A stretch of DNA of 64,000 nt from Tenodera sinensis (GCA_030765045.1 CM060962.1:261906647-261970646); one strand, 5' to 3'; counted from the first letter of the stretch, positions 12,546 to 24,996 are shown. Numbers and translations: made by a program. The notes: a model not told the origin generated them from the sequence alone.

Positions 12546-12954
12546 ACATTCACTTTTTAATGTTTTAACTGTTTTATCATTAACTTTTTAATGCTCTAAC
12601 TGTTTTCGCATTCACCTTTTAATGTTTTTACTATTTTAACTTTCAGTTTTTTACTGCCAGCAGTTTGAGTGTTTTACGATCTTTATGTTTTGACTTCAGG
12701 CCCAAATGATCGCATTGTTGATAGGCTCTTAAACTCCACTCACTGAAAATGTAGATGGTTTTCAAGCTACAGAGATAAGCAATTACAATAATTGGAGAAC
12801 TAAATAGAAGATAGACTTGCAGATTAATGTTCAAACCATTTAGTATTTTTACCATTCCATATATGCGACTATAAGGTTCAGTGTGTACGAATCAGGAAAT
12901 TGATATCAAGCACCTCGTAGCATGGGACCACCCCACAGTAGACTTTGAGCGATA
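12546..12954. other. AT-rich sequence, short degenerate repeats
   Basis: Loose repeats of 'TTTTAATGTTTTAACTG' occur at 12,555-12,640. No gene seen. Confidence 0.5.
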
Positions 12955-13132
12955 GTGAAATCTTTTAAAGCTGTGAGATTCCGTTCTCTTTGCACAGCCT
13001 ACATAAAAATGAGTAACAATCTTCCATTTGACAAAAGTTTAAGTATTCCAAAACTCGGGCAAATAACAAGGAATATCTCCAAAATATTTCACTCCACACA
13101 CACGCACGCACGCACGCACACGCACACACACA

Positions 13133-13218
<86 letters not shown>

Positions 13219-13760
13219 AAATTGTGGGTTTTGACAAGATCTAAATTTTTTGTATTGTAAGATTTGGTCTATCTCTTATGGTTTACCAGTTATACAAAAG
13301 TTGTCAAGAGTAAACAGGACTCTTTGGTCTATAGCCAAAAAGTTCAAAATATGCGTTACATTTGCCATGAAAGTATCTTAAACATGTGGCATTCTAACCA
13401 AAATTGTTGGCGCATTTTCAAGAAAATAAAAATTTTCAAAAAATGTTCCATGTAAAGGGTAGTTTAGGGTGGAGGAATTTTCTTCAAAATCTTTGTGTCG
13501 TATCCTTGAAATATATGAAGCTTAAATACCAACTTTGGCTTTTAACCAACTTTTCGTTTTTATATTATGTTGTTCACAGACAGACACACACACATGTGGA
13601 CCCTTTTCTAAAAATGCTGTTTTTTTATTCAGGGGCCTCAAAACATATATTTCCTGTGAAATCTCGACACCACATTTGGGGTGGATTACAATACTTACTA
13701 TACATAGTAGAGAAAATAAAACGCTGTTGCAGAATTTCAAATTTTAGCATAAAATTCCTT
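12955..13760 (+). mobile_element. MITE-like element, copy 2, 5' truncated
   Basis: Matches the internal and 3' parts of the family seen at 44,393-45,213 ('aatatctccaaaat', 'gatttggtctatctctta', 'ttcaggggcctcaaaacata'). A (CA)n expansion interrupts it at 13,094-13,216. All open frames in the region are by-products of the repeat. Confidence 0.6.
13094..13216. repeat. (CA)n microsatellite
   Basis: About 120 bp, with CACG variants at the left end. It lies inside MITE copy 2. Confidence 0.9.
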
Positions 13761-13799
13761 AGGTTTCTACTGATTTTCATGTACTTTGCGATTCAAAGG

Positions 13800-13985
13800 A
13801 ATTGTCGATCTGGTCACTGGGCTGCTGATCCCAAAGTCATGGGTCCAAACCCAGTCCACATTGTTGGTTTGTAAGTGTGCTTAAAATAACAGCCCCATGT
13901 CAGTAGATTTATTGGCATGTAAAAGCACTGTGAAATGAAATTCCGACACACTGACACCACTGATATAATCCTGGCAATTGACAGC
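13800..13985 (+). mobile_element. tRNA-derived SINE
   Basis: The head has a tRNA-like A box region (CTGGTCACTGGGCTG) and a B-box-like GGGTCCAAACCC (13,840-13,851), followed by a non-tRNA body that includes 'aaattccgacacactgacaccactgatata'. This matches the style of SINEs I know from cockroach/termite-type genomes. It is not a functional tRNA because no proper acceptor or anticodon stem is visible. Confidence 0.55.
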
Positions 13986-14744
13986 ATTGTTAATAAATTA
14001 AATATTTATTGATTCAAAGGAATCAAGCAGTAACAATTTTTTTCTTTCTTTGCCTCCTTAGTGATATGTAAGAATGCTGATTTATATATGTACTGAATGC
14101 ATAATGTTCTGAACCATGTAAAGTTAGACATAGTATTTTGACTTCTTCAGAATTTTTTTTTCAGACTCAGTTTGACTGAAAATAAAAGTGAAGTTAAATG
14201 AAATTTTGTCTTCAAGGCTGCTATTAAAACTTCATATATTTTTTTTGTGTTATACTCTCTGATTCTGTTGTACATATTTCACTTTGACAATGTCTCATAC
14301 TAGTATAAGTTCATTGACAAGAAATAAATGGTTTGATATGACGGTAAAGCAAATGTAAACTACAGAGAGATCCAAATACATGGGAACCGCTGCTCTGTGT
14401 TTTTCCACTGTGCATGCCGAAACACGATTACAGCAGCTAATATACAGAAGGTCACGAGCATAACTTGTTTTTCTCTGCTCTGCTCATAATCAGTATTGAG
14501 TTGACACAATGTTGTGCGGCTGCATTATTACCAGTGTGCTTTATTATTTAGTCTTGTACTTAGTCACAAAGCGTATTATAGCTCTGTGTTTGTTTTCTAC
14601 TGCACAGAGTGTATTTATGATTTGTATGTGTTAACTCAGCTCACCAGGTGTAAATGCAATTTGCAGCAAGATTTCCAGGTGTAAATGTTTCAGGCTGTAC
14701 AACAATCATAAACTTTACAATAAATTTCAGGCCACAGGAAGTGT
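13986..14744. other. sequence without recognised gene
   Basis: Possibly includes the 5' flank of the mariner relic that follows. No terminal inverted repeat was confirmed. Confidence 0.4.
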
Positions 14745-15597
14745 TCAGGCTCAGCAACCTAAAAGACGGCATACTGTTCTTACCAAAGAAACATTAGACG
14801 ACATCAGTCATCATTTGGAGAATTCCCCCTAAAAATTGCTTAGGTGTCTTTCACAACAGACAGGCATTTCTTATGGCTACTAAATTGCTGAAGTTAAAAC
14901 CATATGAGATAACTGTGGCACACGCTCTTCAACCAGGTGATCCTGTAATTAGGCGCACATTTTGTGAGTGGACTCTCAATAGTGTATACAATGGCAAAAT
15001 TAACCCAAATTTAATATTTTTCATGGACGAGGCTTGGTTCCACCTTCATGGATATGTGTGTACATAAAATAATCGTTAATGGAGCTCTGAGAAACCTAAT
15101 ATTGTTCATGAAATACCCCTTCATGACGAAAAAATTGGTGTATGGTGCACCATTAGTGGAGAAAGATTTATAGGCCCAATGTTTTTCGGGTCAACAGTTG
15201 ACGCCCGTACATACATGAATACAATTATGTGCCCTGGTTTCAGAGAATTAGCCAAGAGGGAGCATGAATTTGCCTGTTTTCAACAATGCTCTGCAACAGC
15301 TCATACAGCCAATCTTTTGATGAGAACAATTGAAAGTGTGTTTCAGGACAGAATTATTAGCAGAAATTTGTGGCCCCCTTGGTCCCTCGACCTAACTCCT
15401 GCGATTTCTATCTCTGGGGTAATGTAAAGCATAAAGTGTACAAGACAAACACACACATCCTGGAAGAATTAAAACAAAATATCCATCAGGAAATTGCCAA
15501 CATTTCTCAATGTGAACTACGGCAAGTGATGGATAATTTCCTAAGGAGGTGTCAAAAATGTATGGATGGCAGTGGCCAGTTTCAGCATCTGCTATAA
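14745..15597 (+). pseudogene. Tc1/mariner-type transposase relic
   Basis: The pieces follow the order of a mariner/IS630-type transposase: an N-terminal helix-turn-helix block (14,750-14,900, 'KRRHTVLTKETLDDIS'), the first catalytic block 'FFMDEAWFHLHG' (15,019-15,054), a second block where the usual QQDGA reads 'QQCSATAHTAN' (15,278-15,313), and 'WPPWSLDLTPA' then 'CDFYLWG' split by a frameshift near 15,400. The C-terminus reaches 'GSGQFQHLL'. It contains at least two stops and one frameshift, and the second catalytic Asp is replaced by Cys. Inactive. Confidence 0.8.
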
Positions 15598-15605
15598 TTA
15601 AATTG

Positions 15606-16079
15606 GGTACTCAGGGGTCTCCGTCTAGGGGATATGTGAATAGCAACCCAAGCTGAGCAGAACATTACTTCCACTTACTGGTGTTTTGCACCTCACTGTA
15701 ACTTTTCTATCTGACTTTACCTTGGTCAACTCTTGTTCTCTTCTGACCCTGATGCTATTAGGGTTCCCGAAGGCTAGGGAGTCTTTATTTTTCCAACCTC
15801 TCCATTTCTCTAATTTCTCTATAAAACCTTAACCCCTAACATGCTGACCTGTCATGGCATGTATACGTCCTCTGATTGGTAACCAGAGGATATGGTCAGT
15901 GAATTTATTTTGATAATTCTCCCGGTCAGGTCGGTGAGATCCGTAAACCAATGACAGGTGTGGTCCTCCAGACATTCTGGGGGTTGTGAGAGAGTGATGT
16001 GACTGCCAAAACATAAAAATATGGTGCTCTCTAAAAAGCGGTTACATTTATTGCTAAGTCTCTTCAATATTTATGCAAT
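15606..16079 (+). promoter_or_regulatory. LINE 5' UTR with hairpins
   Basis: The 5' end starts GGGTACTC. It carries the conserved imperfect hairpin 15,868-15,890 (perfect in the copy at 12,271) and ends directly at the ATG of the endonuclease frame. An internal Pol II promoter is expected for LINEs of this kind but is not demonstrated here. Confidence 0.5.
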
Positions 16080-17498
16080 ATGACTCGAGGGGTAAAATGT
16101 TCCGGAGTTAAAATAGTCCCCCATTCGGATCTCAGGGCGGGGACTACTTCTCGAGAACCAAAACATTATATTAATAGAAGATCTTACATCAGACTTCTAC
16201 AATGGAATGCCAGTGGTCTCACACAAACAAAAAGAGTAGAACTGAATAAGATTGTATTTGACTATAATATTGATATATTTTTCATACAGGAAGCAAATCT
16301 AACAAATGACCAACTTAAATACTTCAATTTTACTGGTTTTCTACTACACCTACTACCCAAAAATAGACAGATAAGTAGTGGAATATTAGTTGGAGTCAAA
16401 AAGGATATTAAATCCTCCTTTGAAAATGTTAAAGAAATGGATAACACAGATAAAAGTGAATTAATAAAGCTAAAATTTTGGGATAACAAAACACATCTAC
16501 ATTTATACAGTATTTACAATCCTCCCAGGAATGAACCAGATCTCTCTCTTATTGACCAATTAAATAAAACAATCATAATTGGGGGTTACAATGCTCATTC
16601 CAAAAGATGGGGTTATGAAAAAGTGGATTCTACAGGGAAGATAGTGGAAGAATTTTTGAATACCACAACTTTTGAACTGATTTATAGTAAAGAAGATCCC
16701 ACAACCGTCATACATTACTCTGGAGCAGGCAGTAACCCAGACCTCTTGTTAGCTACAACAGATATTGTTTCAAAAATTAAAAAACAAGTTATAGAAGATC
16801 CAAGTTCTGGTCACAGAGCAGTAATTGCTGATATAAAACTAGAGAATACAAATAACAGTCAATGTCACACGAATCGGTATTGGAACTTCAAACAAGCAGA
16901 TTGGATCAAATATAAAACTGAACTGGAACATAAATTTAAAGAACAAACAAACTCACAGCTACATGACCAACCAGATCATTTGAACAAAAATTTCTGTAAA
17001 GTCATCCTAGAAACCGCAAAAAAACATATTCCTCGGGGAAGAATTAAAAATTTCAAACCCTTTTGGAACCCCCAGTTAGAAGAACTGCAAAAGCAAAGGG
17101 ATATAGCTAGAAATACAGCTGAACAAACTAAAAACATATCGGATACACAAATATGGCGGAAGAAATGTGCCTCACTAAAAAAAGAAATTAATACTGCTAA
17201 AAAGAATTACTTTAATAATTTCTTAGAAAAAATGGATTATAGGACAGATGGTAACAAAGCTCATAAGTTCATAAAAAATGTCAAGGGTAGGAAAGAAAAC
17301 AACAGCACACCTATCATACACAACAATAAAATATTAACTAATGATGCAGCCATAGCCGAAACATTCAATAAATATTATGCTAATTCACATAAAGTAACAA
17401 GAAATAATAAAAAGGAACGTAAAGAATTTAAGAAAGAGAATGTGATCCTAACACTCAATGCAATATCTTTTTTCAAAATTTTAATATGCAAGAACTGA
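16080..17498 (+). pseudogene. LINE endonuclease (EEP) domain, catalytic residues lost
   Basis: The 472-aa open frame starts at ATG 16,080 and contains the exonuclease-endonuclease-phosphatase layout: 'LLQWNASGL' and 'FIQEANL' near the N-terminus, then 'IIIGGYNAH' where the family has GDFNAH, and 'SSGHRAVI' where it has SDHR. The two expected aspartates are therefore Gly in this copy. The region after residue about 240 is the linker to RT. The frame ends at 17,498, overlapping the RT frame by a frameshift; in an active element the two are probably one ORF. In the minus-strand copy this region is too damaged to compare. Confidence 0.7.
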
Positions 17499-19639
17499 AC
17501 ATTGCAATAAATAATCTAAAAAACAAAAAGTCTCCTGGACCTGATCACATACATCCAGAGTTCATAAAAAACCTTGGAAAAACAGCAAAACAACAACTAC
17601 TAAAACTCTACAATCTATCCTGGAAAACCACTGTACCTGCTGAATGGCGAAAGGCAATAATTGTCCCACTCTTGAAGAAAGACAAAACAGCGTCAGAAAC
17701 AAAAAATTATAGACCAATAGCTCTTACTAGCATAATAGCAAAAGTGATGGAAAGAATGGTGTCAAACAGGTTAAATTGGTTTCTAGAATCACAAAATTTA
17801 ATTTCCCCATGTCATGCTGGATTCAGAGAGTTCCACTCTACAAATGAACAAGTCTTACTTCTCAGTCAAGAAATCAAAGACTCCTTCAATAAAAAAGAAG
17901 ATAATTTATCAGTTTTTATTGATTTCCAAAGTGCATATGATTCTATATGCAGAACAAAACTACTAGAGAAAGTAAAAGAAATAGGGATACAAGGCCCAAT
18001 GTTTTCATGGCTATGTCATTTCCTAACACAACGCTTTATTGCAACCAGATATGGAAGAAACATATCTAAATACAAACAAGTACACCGTGGCTTACCACAA
18101 GGTGCAGTGCTAAGCACAACACTTTTTAATATATTTATTAACGATCTGTCACAACAAATACAAGAATCAGGTGTGAAGTGTGCACTATTTGCTGATGACT
18201 TAGTAATGTGGACTTCAAAACCAAAAAGCAAAAGTACAGAACTGGAAAAAACCATGCAACAATCCTTAACCAACTTACAGAGGTGGACCAAAGAAAATTT
18301 AATGACTGTTAATACAACAAAATCAAACTACCAAATCTTTTCACTAAGAAAAAGACCACTAAAAATAAAACTAAATTTTGAGGGTCAACAATTACCAGAA
18401 ACAAAGGAAGCAAAGTATTTAGGAGTTACATTTGATACTAAACTTACATGGACCAAACAAATAGAAAATGTAATACATAGAGCAGAGAGGTGCCTTTCAC
18501 TGTTAAAACATCTAACAGGAATGAAGTGGGGATGTTCCAGAGCAACTCTTAACACAACATACAATGTATATATAAAGCCATTATTTACTTACTGTAGCAA
18601 AGTTCTTGTAACAGCAAACACAAAAAAGATTCAAATCTTTCAAAACCAAAGTCTGAGATTAATTACAGGTGCTATCAAAACCACAGCAATAGCAGCTATG
18701 GAAATACTAACCAACCAATGCCCCATTGAATATGAAATAGAAAAAGCGGCTCTTATTCAACACGAAAAGTTGATCAGACTCCCATTCAATACATGGCACA
18801 AGAGAAATTTTACACATACACTAAAGACTCAGGAGAGCTTTCTTTCCAAAATTCAAGACATCAAGAAGAATGTATACCTTCCTAGTTCAAAGGAAAACTT
18901 CATATCTAAAGTCAATCCGACACAAACATTAGACATCACATATTATTTACACCTGACAGAAGAAGTTAAGAAAAGTGATACTACAACTAACGTTCTAAAA
19001 TTATTGGCATTAGAGACAATCCATACTAGATTTCCAGAACAGGAATGGCTCCATATTTATACTGATGGATCACTAATATCAAACCAAGATGGAGAAGGTG
19101 CTGAAGTCACATGTCACCTCTTTTCCTATTACAAATCTTTAAGTTATGGAACTACAAACTTTGGTGGAGAAATTGAAGCAATTCGAATGGCCCTACAAAA
19201 TCTTTTGTACAGAATTTCACATTTTCAGCAAGCAGTTATTCTCTCAGATTCCAGGGCAGCAATTATAGCAATTACTTCCAAGTTGTCACCAAAAAAACAA
19301 ACTATTATAGAATGTTGGAAAATCCTTACCCATCTAACAGCACTTCAAAAACACCTGGTCTTCCAATGGATACTAGCTCACTGTGGACTGAGTGGTAATG
19401 AGAAAGCTGATTTTCTTGCAAAAAAAGGTACCGGCAATGTGCAGAAATCAATAGTTAATTTACCATTTTATGCAGCTAAAAGATTAGTCAACTCTGAATT
19501 CAAAAAAATTATTGAAAGATATTACTATGAAAAATCAAAGAATAAAAGATGGGAACTACCAAACATTCAAACAGTAATTCCTGAGTATCCTCGAAAAACA
19601 GCAGTTGCAACCTTCAGGTTGATTATTTACAGGACATGA
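17486..19639 (+). pseudogene. LINE reverse transcriptase-RNase H
   Basis: The 717-aa open frame has RT motifs in order: 'KSPGPDHIHPEF', 'YRPIALTSI', 'AGFREFHSTNEQ', motif A 'FIDFQSAYDS', 'GLPQGAVLS', and motif C 'FADDLVM' (about residues 232-240). These are followed by a thumb ('FQNQSLRLITGA') and RNase H with the four acidic residues in IYTDGS, GEIEAI, SDSRAA and NEKADFLA. The frame ends early at 19,639; the Zn-finger coding continues in another frame to about 19,830, so one frameshift is present near 19,625. Otherwise well preserved, suggesting a young but dead copy. Confidence 0.8.
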
Positions 19640-19845
19640 TTGTCTGGCAAAACATTTAAGCAGAATTGGGATATATTCTTCACCACTCTGTCCTCTATGT
19701 GATCTGCAAGAGGAAATGGATCGAGACCACCTTCAAATATGCCCGGCCACTTCTAATGCCCCATCCATCAGTGAAAAATATTGGAGAGCAAGAGGATTAA
19801 TGACTTCATTGTCAGAAATCCAGCATTAGCTAACAACAACAATCT

Positions 19846-20105
19846 TATACAGAATAAAATGAGTTAGAAACTACTTGTAAAGATACATAAGCATTAACAG
19901 GAATAATTTGTCATTTAAATAATCTTGTACAGAGTACAATATGTTAGGAAGTACTTACAAAGCTACATGAGCATTAACAGGAATCATTTGTCATTTAAAC
20001 ACTCTTATACAGAATAAAATGAGCTAGAAACTATTTATAAGGCTATATAAGCAACAAAGCTACATAGATATTTACAGCATAGTTTGTAATTCACATATAG
20101 GATAA
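19846..20105 (-). repeat. 80-bp tandem repeats in a LINE 3' UTR
   Basis: About three diverged units. The ATGA/ATGT mark recurs at 19,862, 19,942 and 20,022. Same unit as at 9,090-9,480. Confidence 0.65.
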
Positions 20106-20142
20106 ACTGAGCTACATAGGAATTAATAGGATAATTGGTCAT

Positions 20143-21900
20143 TCAGATAATCTTGTACAGGATAAAATGATTTTGAGCATAGGTACTCTTTAGCACTGTT
20201 TTAAAAGCATTGAAATTGTCACCTTTTCCCTTAAGGTTATTAGGAAGGGCATTAAATATTTTTATGGTTTCATAATATACACCTTTCTGGAAGCAAGAAA
20301 GTTTTGCACTGGGATGATGGATATTACTCTTGTGTCTAGTATTTATTCCATGAATTTCTTTGTTGTGAATAAAGATCGATTGCATATAAAGAATTTTAGA
20401 ATCGAGAATATATACATACTGGGTAAGGTTAATATGTTTAATCTCCTGAAAGGATCTTTGCATGAGTGTCTCCTATGGGTGTTGGAAATAATTCTTATAA
20501 CCTTCTTTTGTATGAGGAATGTTTGTTTACTCTGAATTGCCCCAAAATAAAATACCGTATTCCATTATAGAGTTAAAATATGCATAGTAAACTAATTTGA
20601 GTGTATCTATGGAGCTAACATTGGCCAGCTCTCAGATAGCATAACAGGCAGAACTGAGTTTGGGTAAGATATACTTAATATGAGCTTTCCAATCTAAATA
20701 TTTGTCAACTTGAAGACCCAGAAATTTGATGTTATCTATTTGTTCTAATAACATATTGTTAATCCCTATTTCAATTGGTGGCTTTAACCCAGTAGGACAT
20801 GCAGCTCAAAACATAATTCGATTTAATTATACATTCATTTAAGTTTTTGCTAGTGACCAGCACACTAGTGTCATCAGCAAACAGTACAGAATTTGCTATA
20901 TTCTTTATATAAAGTGAAAAGTCATTTGTATAGATCAGAAATAAAAGAGGCCCTAATACTGAACCTTGGGGTACTCCATGTGCTACTGATTTCCAATTTG
21001 AAGTTTGTTTTCCATTATCAGTATCACTGTTTACTTTAACGCTCTGTTTTCTTTCCTTTAGCTATGATATGAACCAACTTAAATTTTCATTTTTAATTCC
21101 ATAGAATTCCAGTTTTGCTAACAGAATGTTATGATTTACACAATCAAATGCCTTTGCTAGGTCACAGAAAATACCGCCTACATGCATTTTACTGTTTAGG
21201 GCAGTTAACACTTCATGTGTAAGTTTAAAGGTTGCATTATTTGTTGAGATGCCCTTTCTGAATCCGAACTGATCTTTCACTAGTATCTTGTTGTACTCGA
21301 GGTATTTATACAACCTGTAGAACATTACTTTTTCAAGAACTTTTGAAAAAAACTGGTGAGAGAGAAATTGGCCTATAGTTAGAAGCATTGTCGCGTTCAC
21401 CTTTTTTAAAAATGGGTTTTACAATCGAGAATTTCATCCTGTCAGGGAAAATTCCGGTCTTAAGTGACTCATTGCACAAATAACACAGAGGAGTGCTAAT
21501 TTGGAATGAACATGATTTTAGGATTTTTGTTGTTATTTCGTCATAACCATGGGACTTCTTTGTTTTAAACGAGTTAATAATTTTATTTATTTCCGTAGGT
21601 GTCATCAGATTAGCTTTAAATTCTGGCAGTGCTTCTGTGAAACTTGATCTTAGAAATTCTAGTGCTGCTTCTTTACTTCCATAGTTAATATTTAGATTGT
21701 TTGTTACATTTATAAAGAATTTGTTAAAGATTTCTGCAACTTCATGGGGTTTGTTAATTTCTTGATTGTCCACTTTTAATGTTATTGAGTCGTTTTGTAA
21801 TGAAAATTTACCTGCTTCTCTTTTTATTATATTCCATGTAGTTTTTGTTTTGTTGCCTGAGTGTTGGATTAGCTTATTGAAATACAATAGCAACGAACAG
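20143..21900 (-). pseudogene. LINE reverse transcriptase relic
   Basis: Minus-strand pieces in order: a linker 'TWNIIKREAGKFSLQ' (about 21,850), 'KSHGYDEI' and 'IVKPIFKKGERDNASNYRPI' (about 21,400-21,550), 'DQFGFRKGISTNNA' and motif A 'FCDLAKAFDCVNH' (21,150-21,280), motif C around 20,880 (a degenerated F/Y-ADD), and a C-terminal block 'CFQKGVYYETIKIFNALP' (20,220-20,300). At least three frame breaks are present. CR1/Jockey-like by motif style. Inactive. Confidence 0.75.
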
Positions 21901-22140
21901 CTAGTGATGTTGAACTTACAACTCACGTAGATAGCAGTTGCTCCATAACCGTCAGCTCTGTCGGTCCTATAATAAAGCATACCTGGTATGGTAGCTTTAT
22001 TCAAGTGTATCACGTGTGTTCTTCTAGGGCTTCTGTGCAGACGATCCCTTCCTAGACCAAATATATATGCATGTGATTAGATAAGGAAGGTACATACTCT
22101 CCTGTTTTTCACTTTCAAGAATTTCAAAGCTTCGTCTTAT
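21901..22140 (-). pseudogene. LINE endonuclease fragment
   Basis: The minus-strand translation contains 'IPGMLYYRTDRADGYGA', matching the conserved IPGY...R.DR.DGYGG block of LINE endonucleases. It joins the RT relic at about 21,900 and seems to come from a different LINE. Confidence 0.5.
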
Positions 22141-23440
22141 ATTCTAGGACTTCCTCTCTTTGGAAACTAACAAAAGTCCGAACATTCCCTTGAATCGGGA
22201 TCTACTGCGCTCAACTATTCGAGAAATGCAGCTCCTCTTTCGTTGATGTCCGTGATACACTATATGCAACGATGCACATTAGAGTCACAGGCAGTCAACA
22301 GGTGGAAACGTCATCCCTTGCAATACTTCACAGGTTCCTTTAGTTCTTCAGGAGGATGTACTTCTTTGGAGTCATTGGGAAATAAGTAAAATAGACTAAT
22401 ATGTGACGGTAATGTTCGTTCTCCTCATGCCTTACCAGGAGATCACCAGATCTCTGGTAAGAACATTTGGCATTGCTGTGCCTTGTCACGGTGTCTGTTC
22501 AGCTGTATATAGAATCATTAATATTTAGCTTCATAACACAGCTAGGGATAACTAAGGTCTGTCCAGACAGAGCCCTGCATGCCTGGGTCGTCAGGTATCC
22601 CAGAGGCTGCGTTAACGACACATCATGTGCGACTCACCCCTTCGTCATGGATTGCTTAACACCTTGGGGTTGGCCAGTATTATTTATCCAGAGACAGGTC
22701 GCACAGTATTGTCTACGTCTGTCAGGTCCCGACTATCTACCAGCTACCAACGCGTCCGATGCTCACTAAAGGTCCAGGTTTAGGGGCTTATGGATTGTCA
22801 AACCATTCCAGTGATTCCCACTGTGAATTGGGTTATGTCATGCGTCAACATGTAAAAGCCACACTATATATTTTCACATTTTTCTGTACGTATAAAAGGG
22901 ACATGAGATAAAGCGAGTTGCTGGTATGCTTGACACACTCGTTGATTAGAGAGGCAGGGGACTATTTCGTGATTTGACAGACTGTCAAGTCTGGGGTGGG
23001 GACAACTCCCCCACACGAGTTTAGTAATTTGTGTACGGCTACCCGGATGGGGTAGGATCACAACAAACTCCTTTTCAGCAATTTCTGCAACTGGTCTGCA
23101 TAGTTCGTCTCAATCAATATTGTACCGTCTCAGAGTCTGCTCGCATTCTTTACTGGGCCAGAGATCCTGTCCATTTCATGTTTAATATGAAGCGGGCTTT
23201 AGACTGTCATCCAGGGTTAAAGATAAATGACACTGCATATTCACGTGTGAATCATGTGCAAATGAAGGTGTTGGGGAGCCTGAAAGCATCTTGTCCTGAT
23301 TATGACATTAATGAGTGTGGTTTCCAGCTCCAACGCAGACTCACATCTTTCTTTAAATACAACTTGGTGGTGAACATCAGGAGAAGACTGGCGTTAGCAA
23401 ATGTACAGACACTTACCATCTTATGTGTTGAATAAAGAAG
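22141..23440. other. unrecognised sequence with an open frame
   Basis: The plus-strand frame 23,031-23,435 (134 aa, e.g. 'WARDPVHFMFNMKRALD') is open but has no domain I recognise. The 22,467-22,769 frame likewise. They may be fragments of a mobile element. I cannot support a function. Confidence 0.25.
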
Positions 23441-23941
23441 TGCCACTTGGAACACTTAAACAGATTAGCTTTCTTTTCTTTAAAACATTCTTCTCTCATA
23501 TCTTTCCGCGTAATTCAAGAAGAACCTGCACGATGTGAGAACTGCAATTGACTGATATTTATGTTCACACTTGTAGTTTTTCCTTTTTTATTGTTTTTAT
23601 CCACATCTGACTGAATAACGTTGATCTTCAATTCCCAGTGTAAAATATTATAATAAGCACTTCATTGACTAAATATGTTATGTATGCTATAGTGCAGTCC
23701 TTTTTCTCTTATATTTAAATACAGATATACAGTAGAATTTTGATTACGAAAGCAGTTGCAGATTGGGTGTTTGGATAATACATCCAGGAAAAAAAAAGTG
23801 TTTCGAAGATCTGGTGTAGAAATAAAAGCAATGCTACAAAACACAAATTTGTACTCTAAACCGAGTTAATATGTCTTAAAATACTCTGTAAAATTTTGAA
23901 GTATCTCTATCACAACAGTGTAAAATAATTAACTTGGCTTG

Positions 23942-23984
<43 letters not shown>

Positions 23985-24480
23985 CAAACGATTTTGTTCT
24001 TCAATCTTGACTCATTTCTTTGCTGCTAAATCTCTCATGAGTCTTAATTTAATCAATCATAATCTAGGGCTTTTGCATGAACATTTCACATGACCAGGTT
24101 TCACACAGTCGACTCACTGCTGTAGAATCTAAGTGACTGCAGTAAGATATTTATAGCATAGAGTGAGTATTTTTCACAACAAATACACATTATTTTGGCA
24201 TTTTCTAAAAATTTTCTAAAAGTATAACATTCTTTATTATAACACTGTCCGTTCACACAGTCTGAAGTGACGAGCAGCAAAGGAAATAAGGTAAAACTTT
24301 TGATTAAATATACTATTATTTTGTTCTCTCACTATTAAAATCACACAGATTTGTAGATATAGAGAAATTATGAAAACACAAAACACGAAATTTTGTAAAA
24401 TTATTCATTTATGCCAAGAAGCTTACTGCTAGTGTTTTTAAACATACAAGCCATGTGTGGATAATGTTTAAGTGGTGGAA
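23441..24480. other. AT-rich sequence with a poly-A tract
   Basis: Contains 33 consecutive A at 23,949-23,981, possibly a retroposon tail, though no matching body was recognised. Nothing else seen. Confidence 0.5.
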
Positions 24481-24996
24481 TCAGGACTGAAAAATCCAAT
24501 GCTATAGCCAGTATTTGAACCACGCATCTTCCGCTCATCGACTGGCTGCTTTAACCACTAAGCTACCATGGTCAACTTACCGGTACAACATTGAATTCCC
24601 TAGCTGATTCGTACTTTTCCCGGTTAGACCACAAGATAATCTTACATCAGAGATAAATACCCCAAGGACCACTTATAATTGTAAGTGCTTATGTCCCGGG
24701 TTTAATAACCTTTAGACGGTAAATGTTATTTTTACCACGTCAGAGATAAATACCCTATCTAAAGGTTACTTAAACCCGGGACATAAAGTACTTACAATTG
24801 TAAGTCGTCCTTGGGGTATTTATCTCTGATGTGAGCTTCCCTTGTGGTTTAACTGGGAAAAGTACTAATCAACTGGGGAATTTAACGCCGTGCTGGCAAG
24901 TTGGCCGTTCTAGCTTAGTGGTTAAAGCAGACACTTGATAAGCGAAAGATCCGTGGTTCAAATCTCGGCTAGTGCCTTGAATTTTTCAGTCCTGAT
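24481..24996. repeat. large palindrome with a tRNA-like SINE head at each end
   Basis: The two arms are imperfect reverse complements: 'aggactgaaaaat' at 24,483 pairs with 'atttttcagtcct' at 24,981, and inner blocks 'acatcagagataaataccccaagga' pair around a centre near 24,740. Each arm carries a tRNA-like head: plus strand 24,905-24,976 (A box TAGCTTAGTGGTTAAAGC, B box GGTTCAAATC) and minus strand 24,505-24,578 (TAGCTTAGTGGTTAAAGC, GGTTCAAATAC). Either two SINEs inserted head to head or a foldback element captured the tRNA sequence. Confidence 0.65.

Larger units (their letters stand above)
15606..19845 (+). mobile_element. nearly full-length RNase H-bearing LINE (I/R1-like group)
   Basis: It runs from a structured 5' UTR (15,606-16,079) through an endonuclease frame, an RT-RNase H frame and a C-terminal CCHC-like finger (about 19,660-19,735, CPLC...H..IC), to a short AT-rich end with an (AAC)n tail (19,831-19,842). 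The presence of RNase H places it in the I/R1 side of non-LTR elements rather than Jockey proper. Related copies: 12,050-12,545, 50,046-50,350, 52,862-55,160, 53,491-53,676 and, more distantly, 59,310-60,085. I saw no clear target duplication. Confidence 0.75.
19846..22010 (-). mobile_element. minus-strand CR1/Jockey-like LINE, truncated
   Basis: Read on the minus strand: RT coding at 22,010-20,143 and then the 80-bp tandem repeat 3' UTR at 20,100-19,846. The true 3' tail is missing because the plus-strand LINE abuts at 19,845. The upstream end is 5' truncated and joins a different LINE endonuclease fragment near 21,900. Confidence 0.7.

Noticed and set aside
12955..13260. His-Thr and Cys-Val repeat frames
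   Set aside because: Produced by the (CA)n microsatellite inside a MITE copy.
24905..24976. tRNA gene candidate
   Set aside because: A and B boxes are present, but the rest continues into a SINE body and no paired acceptor stem is evident. The same applies to 13,800-13,860 and 55,775-55,850.
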